Assembly: GCA_013002885.1 (NCBI GenBank)
Contig: JABDLS010000049.1
Span: forward strand, 1-60,395
Source of the DNA: Gemmatimonadota bacterium
GTDB lineage: Bacteria; Gemmatimonadota; Gemmatimonadetes; Longimicrobiales; Gaopeijiaceae
Length of the DNA stretch: 60,395 nt
Reading direction: 5' to 3'
The position numbers were made by a program, and so were the translations under genes. This document shows positions 6,108 through 14,909 of the stretch, piece after piece (positions within the stretch are counted from its first letter, which is position 1; each line of letters opens with the position of its first letter). Under the pieces are notes generated by a model. It worked only from the letters and a program-made list of their open reading frames with translations. It was not told the origin of the DNA and made no database searches.

Positions 6108-9086
6108 CTAGTTCGACGGGAGCCCCAGACCCTGGTTCCTCTGCCGGTAGTCGAACTTGAGGTCCCGGTTGTCCAGGAGAGACACCTCGAAGCGGAACGA
6201 CCAGTTCCCCGTCGCCGTCTGCAGGAAATCGAAGTTGGCTTGCCAGCGGTGAAGGTCGCGCGTCAGCCGGATGGAGTGATCGTTGAATGCGCCGGCCTCC
6301 AGATCGTAGGCCGTGCGCCAACTCACGCTCCAGTTCTGTGTGGGTTCCAAGCGGACGGTACCGCTGAGCATCTCGCTGGCGACGCGGGTGGGATCGCGCG
6401 GGCGCTGAAGGGAATAGCTCAGGTTGGCCGACCAACTTCCCCGCGATCCCCGACCGGCCTGCGGCTGCGGCGTGGGCTGGCGACCCGTTACCGGCACGAT
6501 CATGGACTCGTCGGTGACGCTCTCGGGCATGGGATCCGTAACGTCCGGTTCCTCTGCCTCCTCGGCCCCGTCTCCGGTGAGCCCCAACCAACGGAAGATG
6601 GACGAACGTGACCCGATGGAGAACCCGAGGTTCACCTGGCTCAGGTGCGGCGAAAAGGTCCGGCTACCCACCGACCCGTCGGACAGGATGTCGTCATCGA
6701 AGAGCTCGTGATCCATCGAGATGGAGAGCCCGCGCAGGTAGTCCGAGGAGAACTGGTTCGACAGGCGCGTCGTCTCGAAGCCTGCCAGAAACAAGCCTGT
6801 CTCGTCGGCCTCGACGAAATCGTAGCGAACGACACTGGTGCGCCAGGCGAGGAGTGTCACCGATGGCGTGGTCTGCATGCGCCGCGGTCCGTCTTCATTC
6901 TGCCCACCGGCGGTCGGGCCTCCCGGCGTTGCTGCCCCGGGCACCCGCGGATCGACGGCGCCCAGGGAGTCCGCCTGTGGGCCCAAGCCAGCGGTCTCAT
7001 CACCCAGATCGGAGCCATCGGTCGCGTCGGCATCCTCGTCCTGTCGACGCTTCGCTTCGAACGTCTGGGTCAAGGACACCGACACCGTGTTCTTCGGCTG
7101 CAGCGCCCTCGATCCGAAGACCATCTCCTGAAGGTCGGAGGGGCTCGTCTTGGGGGTCCACTGATAGTCGAACGACGGCGAGATCTTGTGGCGAATGGCT
7201 TCGAAGGGGCCGACCCCGCCGAAGAAGCCGTACACGTCGGTCCGTAGTTGGGCACCGAAGGACAGGCGGGACGGCGCGGACACGAAGCTCGAAGCTAGGG
7301 TGTCCAGGTCCGACTGGAACATGCTCCCCGAAAGGCTGAGTCGCGGAGTAAGCGTCGTGGACCCGATGAGCTGCTGCTGGTAGTTCACCGACGTCGACCA
7401 ACCCAGGTTCATGTCCGCGAGGTCCATGGCCGGCGGGCCCGTTAGAACCTCCGGCGGTTCGGAACCGGAACCGATGAGGAGGTAGGCATCGGGCACATCG
7501 AGCGTGCGCGCCTCTTCCAGATCCACCGATTGGGAAAAGGTCAGATTCCCGATGCTGAGGTTGCTTCGCGCGAAGCCCGACGTGGTCACGGTATTTGCCT
7601 GACCGATGTCGAACGTGTCGGGCTGGATTCGATCGAGCGTGTTTCGGCGGAGCCCACTCGAACCCGACCACGTCATGTTGTTGAGGGGGCCTCCCTGTCC
7701 CGGCGGCGCGCGAAACAGGGTGATGGGCGACAGCGACAGGTTCACCGACGGCAGGAGCCAGGTCGTGCGGTCATCGGAGAGGTACTTCTGACGGTTCGCC
7801 GAAGCAGACACGGTCCCCCAGTCGAACCTCCGATTGATGCCCGCCTCCGAGTCGATGGACTGGGTCACTTCCCTGGGGTTGAACGAGTTCTCCCGGAGAA
7901 AGTCGTTGTTGGAGATGAAGCGCCCCGAGACACGAAGCTGTGTGCGCTCGTCTACCTGCCACGAGTGGCGCGTGTCGAATGCCAACTCGCTGGAGCCATC
8001 GGACCTCCAATAGCGGCGGAAGCTGAGATCGCCCTCGAGGAACTGGCGGCGAAAGCGATACCGCAGGGAGCTCGTGAGGCTGAAGAACGTCTCGCTGAAC
8101 CAATCCATGGCGACGAGGGCGTCGGAGTAGTCGCTCATGGCCCAGTAGAAGCCGACGTTGCTGAGTCGTCGCCGGTAGCCGCCGGACGTGCGAACGATAT
8201 CGTTGACGCTGAAGCGGGGCGTCAGTAGGCCGGAGGATCGCCCTCTCTCGAGGCTCTGCGCCATGAAGGGAAGCCACGCGACAGGCACGTCGGCGAAGTA
8301 GAGCCGTACACCCCGGGCCACCAGGACATTGCCGGCGACGATCTTGATCTCGTCCGTCTCGAAGTGGTAGTGGGGATCGTCGATATCGCAGGACGTGAAC
8401 TGGGCATGGGAGAGGAAGGTCGAGTCCGGGGCGGCGAAGGGCATGTCGCCGCGGACAATCCAGTTCGCTCCATCCTGGGCGTACGACGTACGGGCACCCA
8501 CCGCCGTTCCTCGCCCCTGACCGAGGTCGAAAACCATGTCGGCTGCGTCCACCGGGTCGCCGTCAGCCGGGATGAAGGTCCCCTCACCAACGGCCCGGAT
8601 GGAGCCACGCTCCTCGTCGAAGATGATGGCGGTGTCGGCCTCGAAGACCGTTCCCTCCTGCGATACCCTCGCCCGGCCGCCCGTAGGAGCCGAAAGAACG
8701 AGCACCCTCCGGCCGGCATCGAAGTCGGCGTCTTCGCCGTCATATTCGGTGAGCGCGAAGCCCGGCATTCCGAAGAGGGCCGTAGACACCGAATCGGGCC
8801 CGGCCCCTGCCCCCCGATTCCCTTCGGCCGCCTGCGCGAGTCGGACGGAGTCCTGGACGTAGAGTACGCTATCGGCGCCGGGGCGACGGGCCAACCGCTC
8901 GAGGCGGTTGATGATGGCCAGCCGCGCCGAATCGGCCGCGGCTTGCAAGCTGTCGTTCGGTGCAGCAACCGTCGTGTCGGCGCCGGCCACCTGTCCCTGC
9001 ACTCCAAGTGGGATCATCCCGAAGAGCGGGACGAGCACAAGGAGGGCGGGAGCACGCAAGCGCGTGACCCGGACACCGCGCGTCAC
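6108..9086 (-). CDS. lptD: LPS-assembly outer-membrane protein LptD (OstA family)
   Basis: LptD is the outer-membrane beta-barrel that inserts lipopolysaccharide into the outer leaflet. The 992-residue protein has an N-terminal signal region, an OstA/LptA-like jellyroll domain (about residues 105-260; ADTAIIFDEERGSIRAVGEG) and a long C-terminal stretch of alternating beta-strands ending in the short tail GLGLPSN. Two low-complexity insertions interrupt the barrel (about residues 690-740 and 850-890). I find only one cysteine (in FTSCDID), whereas the E. coli protein uses two inter-domain disulfides. The start is a GTG 12 bases after the tatC stop. The stop is TAG. No lptE is in the window. 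Confidence 0.85.
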   Translation of the reverse strand: MTRGVRVTRLRAPALLVLVPLFGMIPLGVQGQVAGADTTVAAPNDSLQAAADSARLAIINRLERLARRPGADSVLYVQDSVRLAQAAEGNRGAGAGPDSVSTALFGMPGFALTEYDGEDADFDAGRRVLVLSAPTGGRARVSQEGTVFEADTAIIFDEERGSIRAVGEGTFIPADGDPVDAADMVFDLGQGRGTAVGARTSYAQDGANWIVRGDMPFAAPDSTFLSHAQFTSCDIDDPHYHFETDEIKIVAGNVLVARGVRLYFADVPVAWLPFMAQSLERGRSSGLLTPRFSVNDIVRTSGGYRRRLSNVGFYWAMSDYSDALVAMDWFSETFFSLTSSLRYRFRRQFLEGDLSFRRYWRSDGSSELAFDTRHSWQVDERTQLRVSGRFISNNDFLRENSFNPREVTQSIDSEAGINRRFDWGTVSASANRQKYLSDDRTTWLLPSVNLSLSPITLFRAPPGQGGPLNNMTWSGSSGLRRNTLDRIQPDTFDIGQANTVTTSGFARSNLSIGNLTFSQSVDLEEARTLDVPDAYLLIGSGSEPPEVLTGPPAMDLADMNLGWSTSVNYQQQLIGSTTLTPRLSLSGSMFQSDLDTLASSFVSAPSRLSFGAQLRTDVYGFFGGVGPFEAIRHKISPSFDYQWTPKTSPSDLQEMVFGSRALQPKNTVSVSLTQTFEAKRRQDEDADATDGSDLGDETAGLGPQADSLGAVDPRVPGAATPGGPTAGGQNEDGPRRMQTTPSVTLLAWRTSVVRYDFVEADETGLFLAGFETTRLSNQFSSDYLRGLSISMDHELFDDDILSDGSVGSRTFSPHLSQVNLGFSIGSRSSIFRWLGLTGDGAEEAEEPDVTDPMPESVTDESMIVPVTGRQPTPQPQAGRGSRGSWSANLSYSLQRPRDPTRVASEMLSGTVRLEPTQNWSVSWRTAYDLEAGAFNDHSIRLTRDLHRWQANFDFLQTATGNWSFRFEVSLLDNRDLKFDYRQRNQGLGLPSN

Positions 9087-9098
9087 GTCGGCCCCCGC

Positions 9099-9926
9099 CT
9101 ACCCGTCATCACGGGTTTCGACGGACTCCGAAGGAGGCTCCAGACTCGCCTCGTACTCCTTCTCCATGGCCTTCTCGGCCTTAGCCCGGCGCCGATAGAC
9201 ACCGGCCGAGAGGAAGATCCCGAACTCGTAGAGTAGAATGAGCGGGACCATCATGAAGAGGGTCAGCGTGATGGCGTCACCCGGCGTAATGAAGCTCGCC
9301 AGGATCGTGATGAGCACGATGGCATGCCGTCGCTTCGACCGGAGAAACGCCGGGGTGACCAGACCCATCAAGCTCAGCGCGAGGATGACGATGGGAAGCT
9401 CGAAGACGACGCCAAAGGCGATGAGCATCCTCACGATGAAGCCCAGCGTGGCGTTGATCTCGAGTTGGGCCTCCAACGATGTCGTCAGGAAGGCCTTGAA
9501 GAACTCCAAAGTCACCGGGAGAGCGGCGAAGTACGCCAGAGCCACGCCGGCGACGAACAGGACCAGGCCCAAATAGAGCGCCGGCATGATCGCCCTCTTC
9601 TCGTCTTTCTCCAGCGCCGGCGAAAGGAACGCCCAGGTGTGGTACACGAGGATCGGGAAGGAGAGGATGACCCCGCCGTAGATAGCCAGCCGAAGGGTCA
9701 CGAAGAAGGGATCGGCCGGCGACAGGTTGATGAGCCGGAGATCCGGATCGTCGTACGCCTCGCGGATGGGCTCCACGAGGAGATCCAGGACGTTGAAGTA
9801 GTAGACCAGCCCGAACGCGACGATGGAGCATGCCACGAGCGCGAGGAGCGACCAGAGGATTCTCCAGCGCAGCTCCTCGAGATGATCCAGGAAGGGCATT
9901 TCGCCCCGTGCATTGCGGTGTCGCAT
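9099..9926 (-). CDS. tatC: Twin-arginine translocase receptor TatC
   Basis: TatC recognises the twin-arginine signal peptide and recruits TatA for export of folded proteins. The 275-residue protein has the diagnostic N-terminal motif MPFLDHLEELRWRI, the loop segment PILVYHTWAFLSPAL before the third helix, and six predicted membrane helices. The C-terminal tail is charged and about 40 residues long. The conserved family start is the ATG ten codons in (MPFLDHLEELR), so the true start could be 9899. It lies between nrdR and lptD on one strand, probably in one operon. Confidence 0.95.
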   Translation of the reverse strand: MRHRNARGEMPFLDHLEELRWRILWSLLALVACSIVAFGLVYYFNVLDLLVEPIREAYDDPDLRLINLSPADPFFVTLRLAIYGGVILSFPILVYHTWAFLSPALEKDEKRAIMPALYLGLVLFVAGVALAYFAALPVTLEFFKAFLTTSLEAQLEINATLGFIVRMLIAFGVVFELPIVILALSLMGLVTPAFLRSKRRHAIVLITILASFITPGDAITLTLFMMVPLILLYEFGIFLSAGVYRRRAKAEKAMEKEYEASLEPPSESVETRDDG

Positions 9927-9992
9927 CTCGTGGGTGTTTGGTCGGTGCTTCCCGCGGGGTCACGCCGGTGGGGACGCCGCGAGAAATCCGAA

Positions 9993-10490
9993 TCAGATGG
10001 GTAGCTCGACCTGATTCCGGCGCTGCTCTTCCCGGGCCTGGGCCTCCGCCATCTCGTCGACGAACTCTTGGAACTCACCCGCGTCCTGGAAGTTCCGGTA
10101 GACCGAGGCGAAGCGCACGTAGGCCACACGGTCCAGAGGGCTCAAACGCTCCATGACGAGTTGCCCAAGTCGCACGCTTGGGACCTCGACACCGGCTTCA
10201 CGGGAGAACCCGTCCTCGACGTCATCGACGAGTGCCTCCATGTCGTGGGCCGAGACGGGTCTCTTGGCGCAGGCGATCTTCACGCTTCGAAGGAGCTTGC
10301 CACGATCGAAGTCCTCGACCGCACCTGATCGCTTGAGCACCTGGATGGGCCGCGCCTCCACATACTCGTAGGTAGTGAAGCGGGAGCCGCAGACCGTGCA
10401 TTCCCGTCGACGGCGAACGGCGCGTCCACCCCGACTCGCCCGGGTGTCCACAACCCTGTTCTCGGTGGCATCGCAGTCGGGGCAGCGCAT
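9993..10490 (-). CDS. nrdR: Transcriptional repressor NrdR
   Basis: NrdR senses ATP/dATP and represses ribonucleotide reductase genes by binding NrdR boxes. The 165-residue protein opens with the four-cysteine zinc ribbon (CPDC ... CTVC, residues 3-34), including the conserved RRRREC and SRFTTYE stretches. An ATP-cone domain follows from about residue 48 (VLKRSGAVEDFDRGKL). Length and architecture match the family exactly. No ribonucleotide reductase gene is in the window, so regulation would act at a distance. It starts 18 bases after cpoB stops. Confidence 0.97.
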   Translation of the reverse strand: MRCPDCDATENRVVDTRASRGGRAVRRRRECTVCGSRFTTYEYVEARPIQVLKRSGAVEDFDRGKLLRSVKIACAKRPVSAHDMEALVDDVEDGFSREAGVEVPSVRLGQLVMERLSPLDRVAYVRFASVYRNFQDAGEFQEFVDEMAEAQAREEQRRNQVELPI

Positions 10491-10508
10491 TCAGATCCCC
10501 GAACCCAC

Positions 10509-11306
10509 TCAGCCGATCTCGCGCAGCTTCTCCCGGGCGAGACTCGAGACCAGAGCGTCCGGGTACGTGTTCATGATGCGCTCGAGGACCGCCTTGGCTT
10601 CGTCCACGTCGCCGAGCTCCTCGTGGAGGAGGGCGACCCGGTAGAGGGCCTCGGGCACGCGGGGTGAGGTCGGGTAAAGCTGCTGGATCTGCTGAAAGCT
10701 CTCCAACGCCTCCTCCGGTTGATCTTGCTGCGAGCGAAGATCTCCCAGGTGGAAGTACGCATCAGCAGCCCGTGGATCATCAGGATGCTCCGCAAGGAAC
10801 TGCTCGTACGCCCGAACCGCCGAGTTCAATGAGCCTCGATTGCGTTGCTGGCCGGCCGCGTTCCAGAGCTGGTCGGCGTTGCCGGAGGACCCCCCGATCA
10901 GGCTCTCACTCCCCCCGGGCGACGTCTCGTCCGCGCCCGATCCGGGAGCAGGAGTGACCCCTCCACGCCGGAGATTCGCGAGCTGGTCGCGAATCGAGGC
11001 CATACCTCGTTGGTTCTCGCCAGCAAGCGCCTCGAGACGGGTGAGGCTCTGTTCGATCTGCTGGAGCCTACGTGCGATGTCGCCCCGGAAGTCGAACATC
11101 TGGTCCGACTGAGTCCGAATCGTGTCCTGAGTCTGCTGCGTCTCGAGAGCGAGCATGGTGATGAGGGAGTCCTGCCTGGCAGCGACAGACCGGAGCTCGT
11201 CCTGGAGCGTCCGGATGTCTCCCTTCATCGCGCAGCCGCCCGAGACGACCGCGACGGCCAACGCCGTGAAGACGCGAGCCGTCGTGCGTTCAATCATACG
11301 TTTCAT
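10509..11306 (-). CDS. cpoB: Cell division coordinator CpoB / YbgF (tol-pal system)
   Basis: CpoB is a periplasmic protein that links peptidoglycan synthesis to Tol-Pal driven outer-membrane constriction. The N terminus carries an export signal with a lipobox-like VSGGC-A, so here it may be lipid-anchored. Residues ~28-115 form a coiled coil (ELRSVAARQDSLITM ... IEQSLTRLEAL) and residues ~150-260 are TPRs (AYEQFLAEHPDDPRAADAYFHLGD), the YbgF layout. A second ATG three codons in would also work. It follows pal after a strong hairpin. Confidence 0.88.
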   Translation of the reverse strand: MKRMIERTTARVFTALAVAVVSGGCAMKGDIRTLQDELRSVAARQDSLITMLALETQQTQDTIRTQSDQMFDFRGDIARRLQQIEQSLTRLEALAGENQRGMASIRDQLANLRRGGVTPAPGSGADETSPGGSESLIGGSSGNADQLWNAAGQQRNRGSLNSAVRAYEQFLAEHPDDPRAADAYFHLGDLRSQQDQPEEALESFQQIQQLYPTSPRVPEALYRVALLHEELGDVDEAKAVLERIMNTYPDALVSSLAREKLREIG

Positions 11307-11322
11307 CCAGAGTGACCGGATG

Positions 11323-11351
11323 GCCCCTCCCCCGTAAGCGAAGGGAGGGGC
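11323..11351 (-). other. Strong GC-rich hairpin between pal and cpoB
   Basis: A perfect 9-bp stem (GCCCCTCCC/GGGAGGGGC) with an 11-base loop fills the 64-base gap between the pal stop and the cpoB start. No U-tract follows, so it is unlikely to be a full terminator. It may reduce read-through or protect the pal mRNA 3' end, giving more Pal than CpoB. Confidence 0.5.
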
Positions 11352-11370
11352 TCCCGGTAATGATCCGTCG

Positions 11371-11970
11371 CTAGTTGCTTGGCGGATTTATGGCGTTCAT
11401 GCCGGCCGTGATGACGAACTCGGCTCGCCGGTTTTGAGCCCAGGCCTGCTCGTTCGAGGCCTGAACCATGGGCCGGGACTCGCCGAACGAGACGATGGCG
11501 AACCGGTTCTCCGCCAAGCCGAAGCCCGTCAGGAACTGGCGCACCGACTCGGCACGACGGTTGCCCAGCGCGAGGTTGTACTCCGTAGAGCCCCGCTCGT
11601 CGGCGTGCCCTTCGATGCGAAGCTGAACCTGCGGGCTCGCTCGAAGGATCGCCACCTTGGCGCGAAGGATTCCAGCGGCCTCGGCCTCGATCTCGGACTC
11701 GTCGTAGGCGAAGTTCACCATCTCCATGAGGGTCTCGCGCGCCTCACGGATCGCCCGCTGACGGGCCTCCTCGGCGCGACGGGCAGCTGCCTCCTCCTCG
11801 GCACGCCGACGGGCCTCTTCGGCGGCTGCGGCGACAGAGTCGTTGTACCGCTGCAAGGAGTCCATATCCGGACCAGGCGGCGGCGGCGGTGGCGGCGGCG
11901 GGTCACCCCCGCACGCGCCCACCAAGAGCGTGGCAGCAAAAACTGTGACGAAGAAGCGGCGGAGGATCAT
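11371..11970 (-). CDS. pal: Peptidoglycan-associated lipoprotein Pal
   Basis: Pal anchors the outer membrane to peptidoglycan and receives the TolB signal at division sites. The 199-residue protein has a lipoprotein signal with lipobox VGAC (Cys20). Nine consecutive prolines follow (residues 24-32), then a charged helical stretch rich in Ala, Glu and Arg. The OmpA-type peptidoglycan-binding domain is at about residues 90-190: FAYDESEI, then the signature IEGHADERGSTEYNLALGNRRAESV. The stop is TAG. It is the fifth gene of a tolQ-tolR-TonB-like-tolB-pal-cpoB series. Confidence 0.95.
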   Translation of the reverse strand: MILRRFFVTVFAATLLVGACGGDPPPPPPPPPGPDMDSLQRYNDSVAAAAEEARRRAEEEAAARRAEEARQRAIREARETLMEMVNFAYDESEIEAEAAGILRAKVAILRASPQVQLRIEGHADERGSTEYNLALGNRRAESVRQFLTGFGLAENRFAIVSFGESRPMVQASNEQAWAQNRRAEFVITAGMNAINPPSN

Positions 11971-12088
11971 CCCAACTCCTGGGTTGAGCGAACGAGTGGA
12001 AAGTGCTTGTTACGTAAAAATGCGTGCGGGGGCCACGCCCTTACGACACAGAAAAGTAATGCTCTTTTGGCACGTGGAAAGCCTCTGC

Positions 12089-12118
12089 CATATAGGGACA
12101 AATCCCCTGTCGGCGCAA
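12089..12118 (-). promoter_or_regulatory. Candidate sigma-70 type promoter for pal
   Basis: Reading toward pal, TTGCGC and TATATG are separated by 18 bases, predicting a transcript start near 12082 and a leader of about 110 bases. The 259-base gap between pal and tolB is among the longest here and more AT-rich than its surroundings, so an internal promoter for pal-cpoB-nrdR-tatC-lptD is reasonable. The match to consensus is partial. Confidence 0.4.
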
Positions 12119-12187
12119 CGGTTTTCGTGGGCCGGCCGAGGGCACCGCCACGCCTCCAGAAACAAATGTTCCCGAACGTGGCTCTAC

Positions 12188-12211
12188 GGCGGGTCGGAGA
12201 CCGTCCCCGCC
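12188..12211 (-). terminator. Possible terminator hairpin after tolB
   Basis: A GC-rich inverted repeat (GGCGGG ... CCCGCC with an inner CGG/CCG step) lies about 20 bases past the tolB stop. There is no T-run, so support is weak. Confidence 0.25.
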
Positions 12212-12229
12212 CTGACCGAGGCTTGCGGA

Positions 12230-13657
12230 CTACGTCGGTGGCAGCGCTGGCGACCAGTCGGGGAGCCCAACGCGCTGCCCCGAAAGAAGAGAGCGCACAT
12301 TACCCGTCGCGATGTCCACGACCATGAGCCCGTGACCCCACCGCCGTTCACCCACGAAGACCAGGTGTCGACCGTCAGGGGCCCAACTCGGCGCTTCATT
12401 GTTACCCTCCGACGTGAGCTGGCGTAGCACCCGTCCGCCATCCTCCAGGTTCGCCACGAGGATGTGGTACCGGCCGCGGCGGTCGATACGGCCATGGAAC
12501 GCTACGAGGTCGCCCGTGGGCGACCAATCGGGAGCGGCGTAGAAGCCGCCGCTGCCGTACTCGTAGGGCGACAGAGTTTCCGCGGAGCCTCCTTCGGCGG
12601 GCATCATCATGACCTGAGGCACGGCCGTACCGAATCTCAGGGTGTTGAAGGCCAGCCAGCGCCCGTCCGGCGAGTAGGTGGGCGACAAGTCGTACCAGGG
12701 TCCGCCGGACAGGTACGACAAGCAGCAGTCGCGCTCCAGGTCGTATGTGAATATCCCGCTCTGTGCATTGCTCCCGAGGACGGAAAACGCGAGGACGTTT
12801 CCGTCGGGGTGGTACGTTGGCGAGATGTAATCCCCGTCACCTCGAGCGGCCGGAAGCATGCGCTCGTTCCCTCCGTACAGATCGGTCTCGTAGATCCGGG
12901 GCACACCCGACTTCCACGAGGTGAAGGCGACGCGTCGGGCGTCGGGTGACCAGGTGGGCGATTCCACGAGATCGCCATAATCGGTGACCTGGCGCAGATT
13001 CTCACCGTCGGAGTCGATGGCGTAGACCTCCTTGCCGCCCTGGCTGTTGCCCATGGTGAACACGATGCGGCTCGCCGCCATCCCCGGGTCCCCGGTGGCC
13101 CACGTCACGACCTCGTCGGATGTCCGGTGCACCGACATGCGGAAGTCGGAGTCCAGGGAATTGGGCAGCCGAAACCTGCCACGCTCACGGACCTCGCCGT
13201 AGACCACGTCGTGGAGCTCCAGGACCAGGACGTACCCGTCCCCCGTCCCCTCGACCTCGCCTGTCACCAACCAGACGGCTCCCAGGCGGTCCCAGAGAGA
13301 ATAGTCGACCTCTGATCCCACAAGCCCTGCAGGAAGAGAATCGAGCACCTCGAAGCGGTCCGAGTATCGCAGGTCACGGCCAACGATGGCCTCGACCTGA
13401 GAGGCCACGGCCTCTCCTCCGAAGGATCCGGAGAAGGGCTGTAGCGCCAGAGCGGGCCGGTAGCTGTTGGCGTAGACGAGCCCCAACTCGACACCGGGAA
13501 GTTCATCCTGGGCCGTCAGGTGGCCCGGCGCCACGACCCCGCCGGCCATCACCACTACCGCTGCCGCGAGCCACCCAGCGCGTCGTCTCACCGTCGTCTT
13601 CTCCAAGTTCACCTCACCCACCGTCGTCGATATCGTCATTGTCGTCCCGTTCACCAT
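12230..13657 (-). CDS. tolB: Tol-Pal translocation protein TolB
   Basis: TolB is a periplasmic beta-propeller that binds Pal and is controlled by the inner-membrane Tol motor. From the chosen start it has 475 residues: a basic leader plus signal segment (RRAGWLAAAVVVMAGGVV), an N-terminal domain, then the propeller with repeated blades of the type SPTWSPDARRVAFTSWKSG, SPTYHPDGNVLAFS, SPTYSPDGRWLAFN, APDWSPTGDLVAFH and APSWAPDGRHLVFV. The ATG at 13657 has AGAGGAG four bases upstream and overlaps the end of the TonB-like gene by 7 bases; an ATG at 13639 is also possible. Confidence 0.92.
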   Translation of the reverse strand: MVNGTTMTISTTVGEVNLEKTTVRRRAGWLAAAVVVMAGGVVAPGHLTAQDELPGVELGLVYANSYRPALALQPFSGSFGGEAVASQVEAIVGRDLRYSDRFEVLDSLPAGLVGSEVDYSLWDRLGAVWLVTGEVEGTGDGYVLVLELHDVVYGEVRERGRFRLPNSLDSDFRMSVHRTSDEVVTWATGDPGMAASRIVFTMGNSQGGKEVYAIDSDGENLRQVTDYGDLVESPTWSPDARRVAFTSWKSGVPRIYETDLYGGNERMLPAARGDGDYISPTYHPDGNVLAFSVLGSNAQSGIFTYDLERDCCLSYLSGGPWYDLSPTYSPDGRWLAFNTLRFGTAVPQVMMMPAEGGSAETLSPYEYGSGGFYAAPDWSPTGDLVAFHGRIDRRGRYHILVANLEDGGRVLRQLTSEGNNEAPSWAPDGRHLVFVGERRWGHGLMVVDIATGNVRSLLSGQRVGLPDWSPALPPT

Positions 13658-14424
13658 CCGACTCCTCTGCCGCTGACCCCCGCTGCGTCCCAAGGAAGGA
13701 TCAATTGGGGTGCACCCATGGGCCGGAAGCTGAAGCGCACGGGGAAACGGTCATACGGCAGATCGTCGGGAAGAGGTCCGAATCGACCGCCGGCACACTC
13801 CACGGCCCCCAGCGCCTCGATATCGAAGGCGGCGTTGCCCGACCGGCTCACCCAGTCCACTTCCCGGGCCTGCCCCTCACGGTCGATGTAGAAGAAGACC
13901 GTCGTCTGCCAATTGCCGCCGTCACGCCAGCGGAAGCAGCGCTGAATCTGTCGGATGATGTTGTTGTAGTACTGTGGGTAGTCCCGCCTCAGACCCTCGA
14001 TGCGCACGTTGAGCGCCTCTCCCGTAACCTCTGGCTCTTCTTCAGGGGGATCGGGCGTCTGGGTCACGACGGGCTCTTCGGCTACGTCTGGTGGCGGCTC
14101 CTCCACAGGGGGCTCCTCCCGGACCGGTTCGGGTGCGGGGTCCGGCTCTTCCACCGGGACGATCTCCTCTGCTTCCGGCTCGGGCGGGAGTGGATCGGGC
14201 TCCGGCCGTTCCACCACCAACTCCTCGGCAGGCGGTTGGAACTCGACCTCTTCTTCCTGTTGAGCCGGTGGCGCCGGCGAAACGAGTTCGATCTCGTACG
14301 TCAGGAACTCCATCTGCTGCGGTTCATAGAGCGTGCTGGCCCATGCCAGGGCGATGAGCGCGACATGGAAGGCCGCCGACAGCGCCATGGCACGGCGATC
14401 GAAAGGGTCGAGGCGACGACGCAT
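13651..14424 (-). CDS. TonB/TolA-type energy-transducing protein
   Basis: In the Tol system TolA spans the periplasm and carries the force made by TolQ-TolR. This 257-residue protein has a single N-terminal membrane helix (about residues 12-30, AMALSAAFHVALIALAWA), a long Pro/Glu-rich linker (about 40-125) and a C-terminal TonB/TolA-like domain (about 130-240; FYIDREGQAREVDWVSRSGN). A Pro-rich linker is TonB-like, whereas E. coli TolA has a long Ala/Lys helix, but position between tolR and tolB makes a TolA role most likely. The ATG shares one base with the tolR stop (TGATG). A TTG at 14442 is an alternative. Confidence 0.85.
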   Translation of the reverse strand: MRRRLDPFDRRAMALSAAFHVALIALAWASTLYEPQQMEFLTYEIELVSPAPPAQQEEEVEFQPPAEELVVERPEPDPLPPEPEAEEIVPVEEPDPAPEPVREEPPVEEPPPDVAEEPVVTQTPDPPEEEPEVTGEALNVRIEGLRRDYPQYYNNIIRQIQRCFRWRDGGNWQTTVFFYIDREGQAREVDWVSRSGNAAFDIEALGAVECAGGRFGPLPDDLPYDRFPVRFSFRPMGAPQLILPWDAAGVSGRGVGW

Positions 14425-14867
14425 CAGCGGGAGGGGCTCCAAGGTTCGGCGACGACCGACCAGTTCACCCCACTGTTGACGGCGATGGCCATGGTCTTGA
14501 GCACTGGCCCATACGGCGCCAGCGAATCGGCCCGGATGAAGACCCGCTCGATCTCGCCGGTGGAGAGGAGCTGAGGTAGCCCACTCTCCAACTCGTCCAA
14601 GGTGACCGCCGTCTCCTCCATCATGATCTGCCCGTCCCGCATGACGGTAATGAAGAAGGGCGACTCCTGGGAAGTGAGTGGCGGTACGTCGGCCCGGGGG
14701 ATCGCGACCTCGATACCGCCCTGGAGAATGGGCGCCGTGATGATGAAGATGACGAGGAGTGTGAAGGCCACGTCCACGAGGCTCGTGACGTTGATCTCGG
14801 CGTTGAGCGGCAGATCGGAGCGGCTGCGCCCACGCCCACCCCTCCGGTGCGACCCGAGCGAGCTCAT
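14424..14867 (-). CDS. tolR: Tol-Pal biopolymer transport protein TolR (ExbD family)
   Basis: TolR pairs with TolQ to form a proton-driven motor in the inner membrane. The 147-residue protein has a basic N terminus, then LPLNAEINVTSLVDVAFTLL: the aspartate in the single membrane helix (about residue 32, VDVAF) is the conserved proton-carrying residue. A periplasmic domain follows (ISLAP-type VFIRADSLAPYGPVLKTM). GGAGG lies 4 bases before the ATG, a strong ribosome site. It lies 42 bases after tolQ. Confidence 0.95.
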   Translation of the reverse strand: MSSLGSHRRGGRGRSRSDLPLNAEINVTSLVDVAFTLLVIFIITAPILQGGIEVAIPRADVPPLTSQESPFFITVMRDGQIMMEETAVTLDELESGLPQLLSTGEIERVFIRADSLAPYGPVLKTMAIAVNSGVNWSVVAEPWSPSR

Positions 14868-14909
14868 GGAACCTCCAACCGTGCCGACGTCGGGGTGCGA
14901 TCCACGAGC

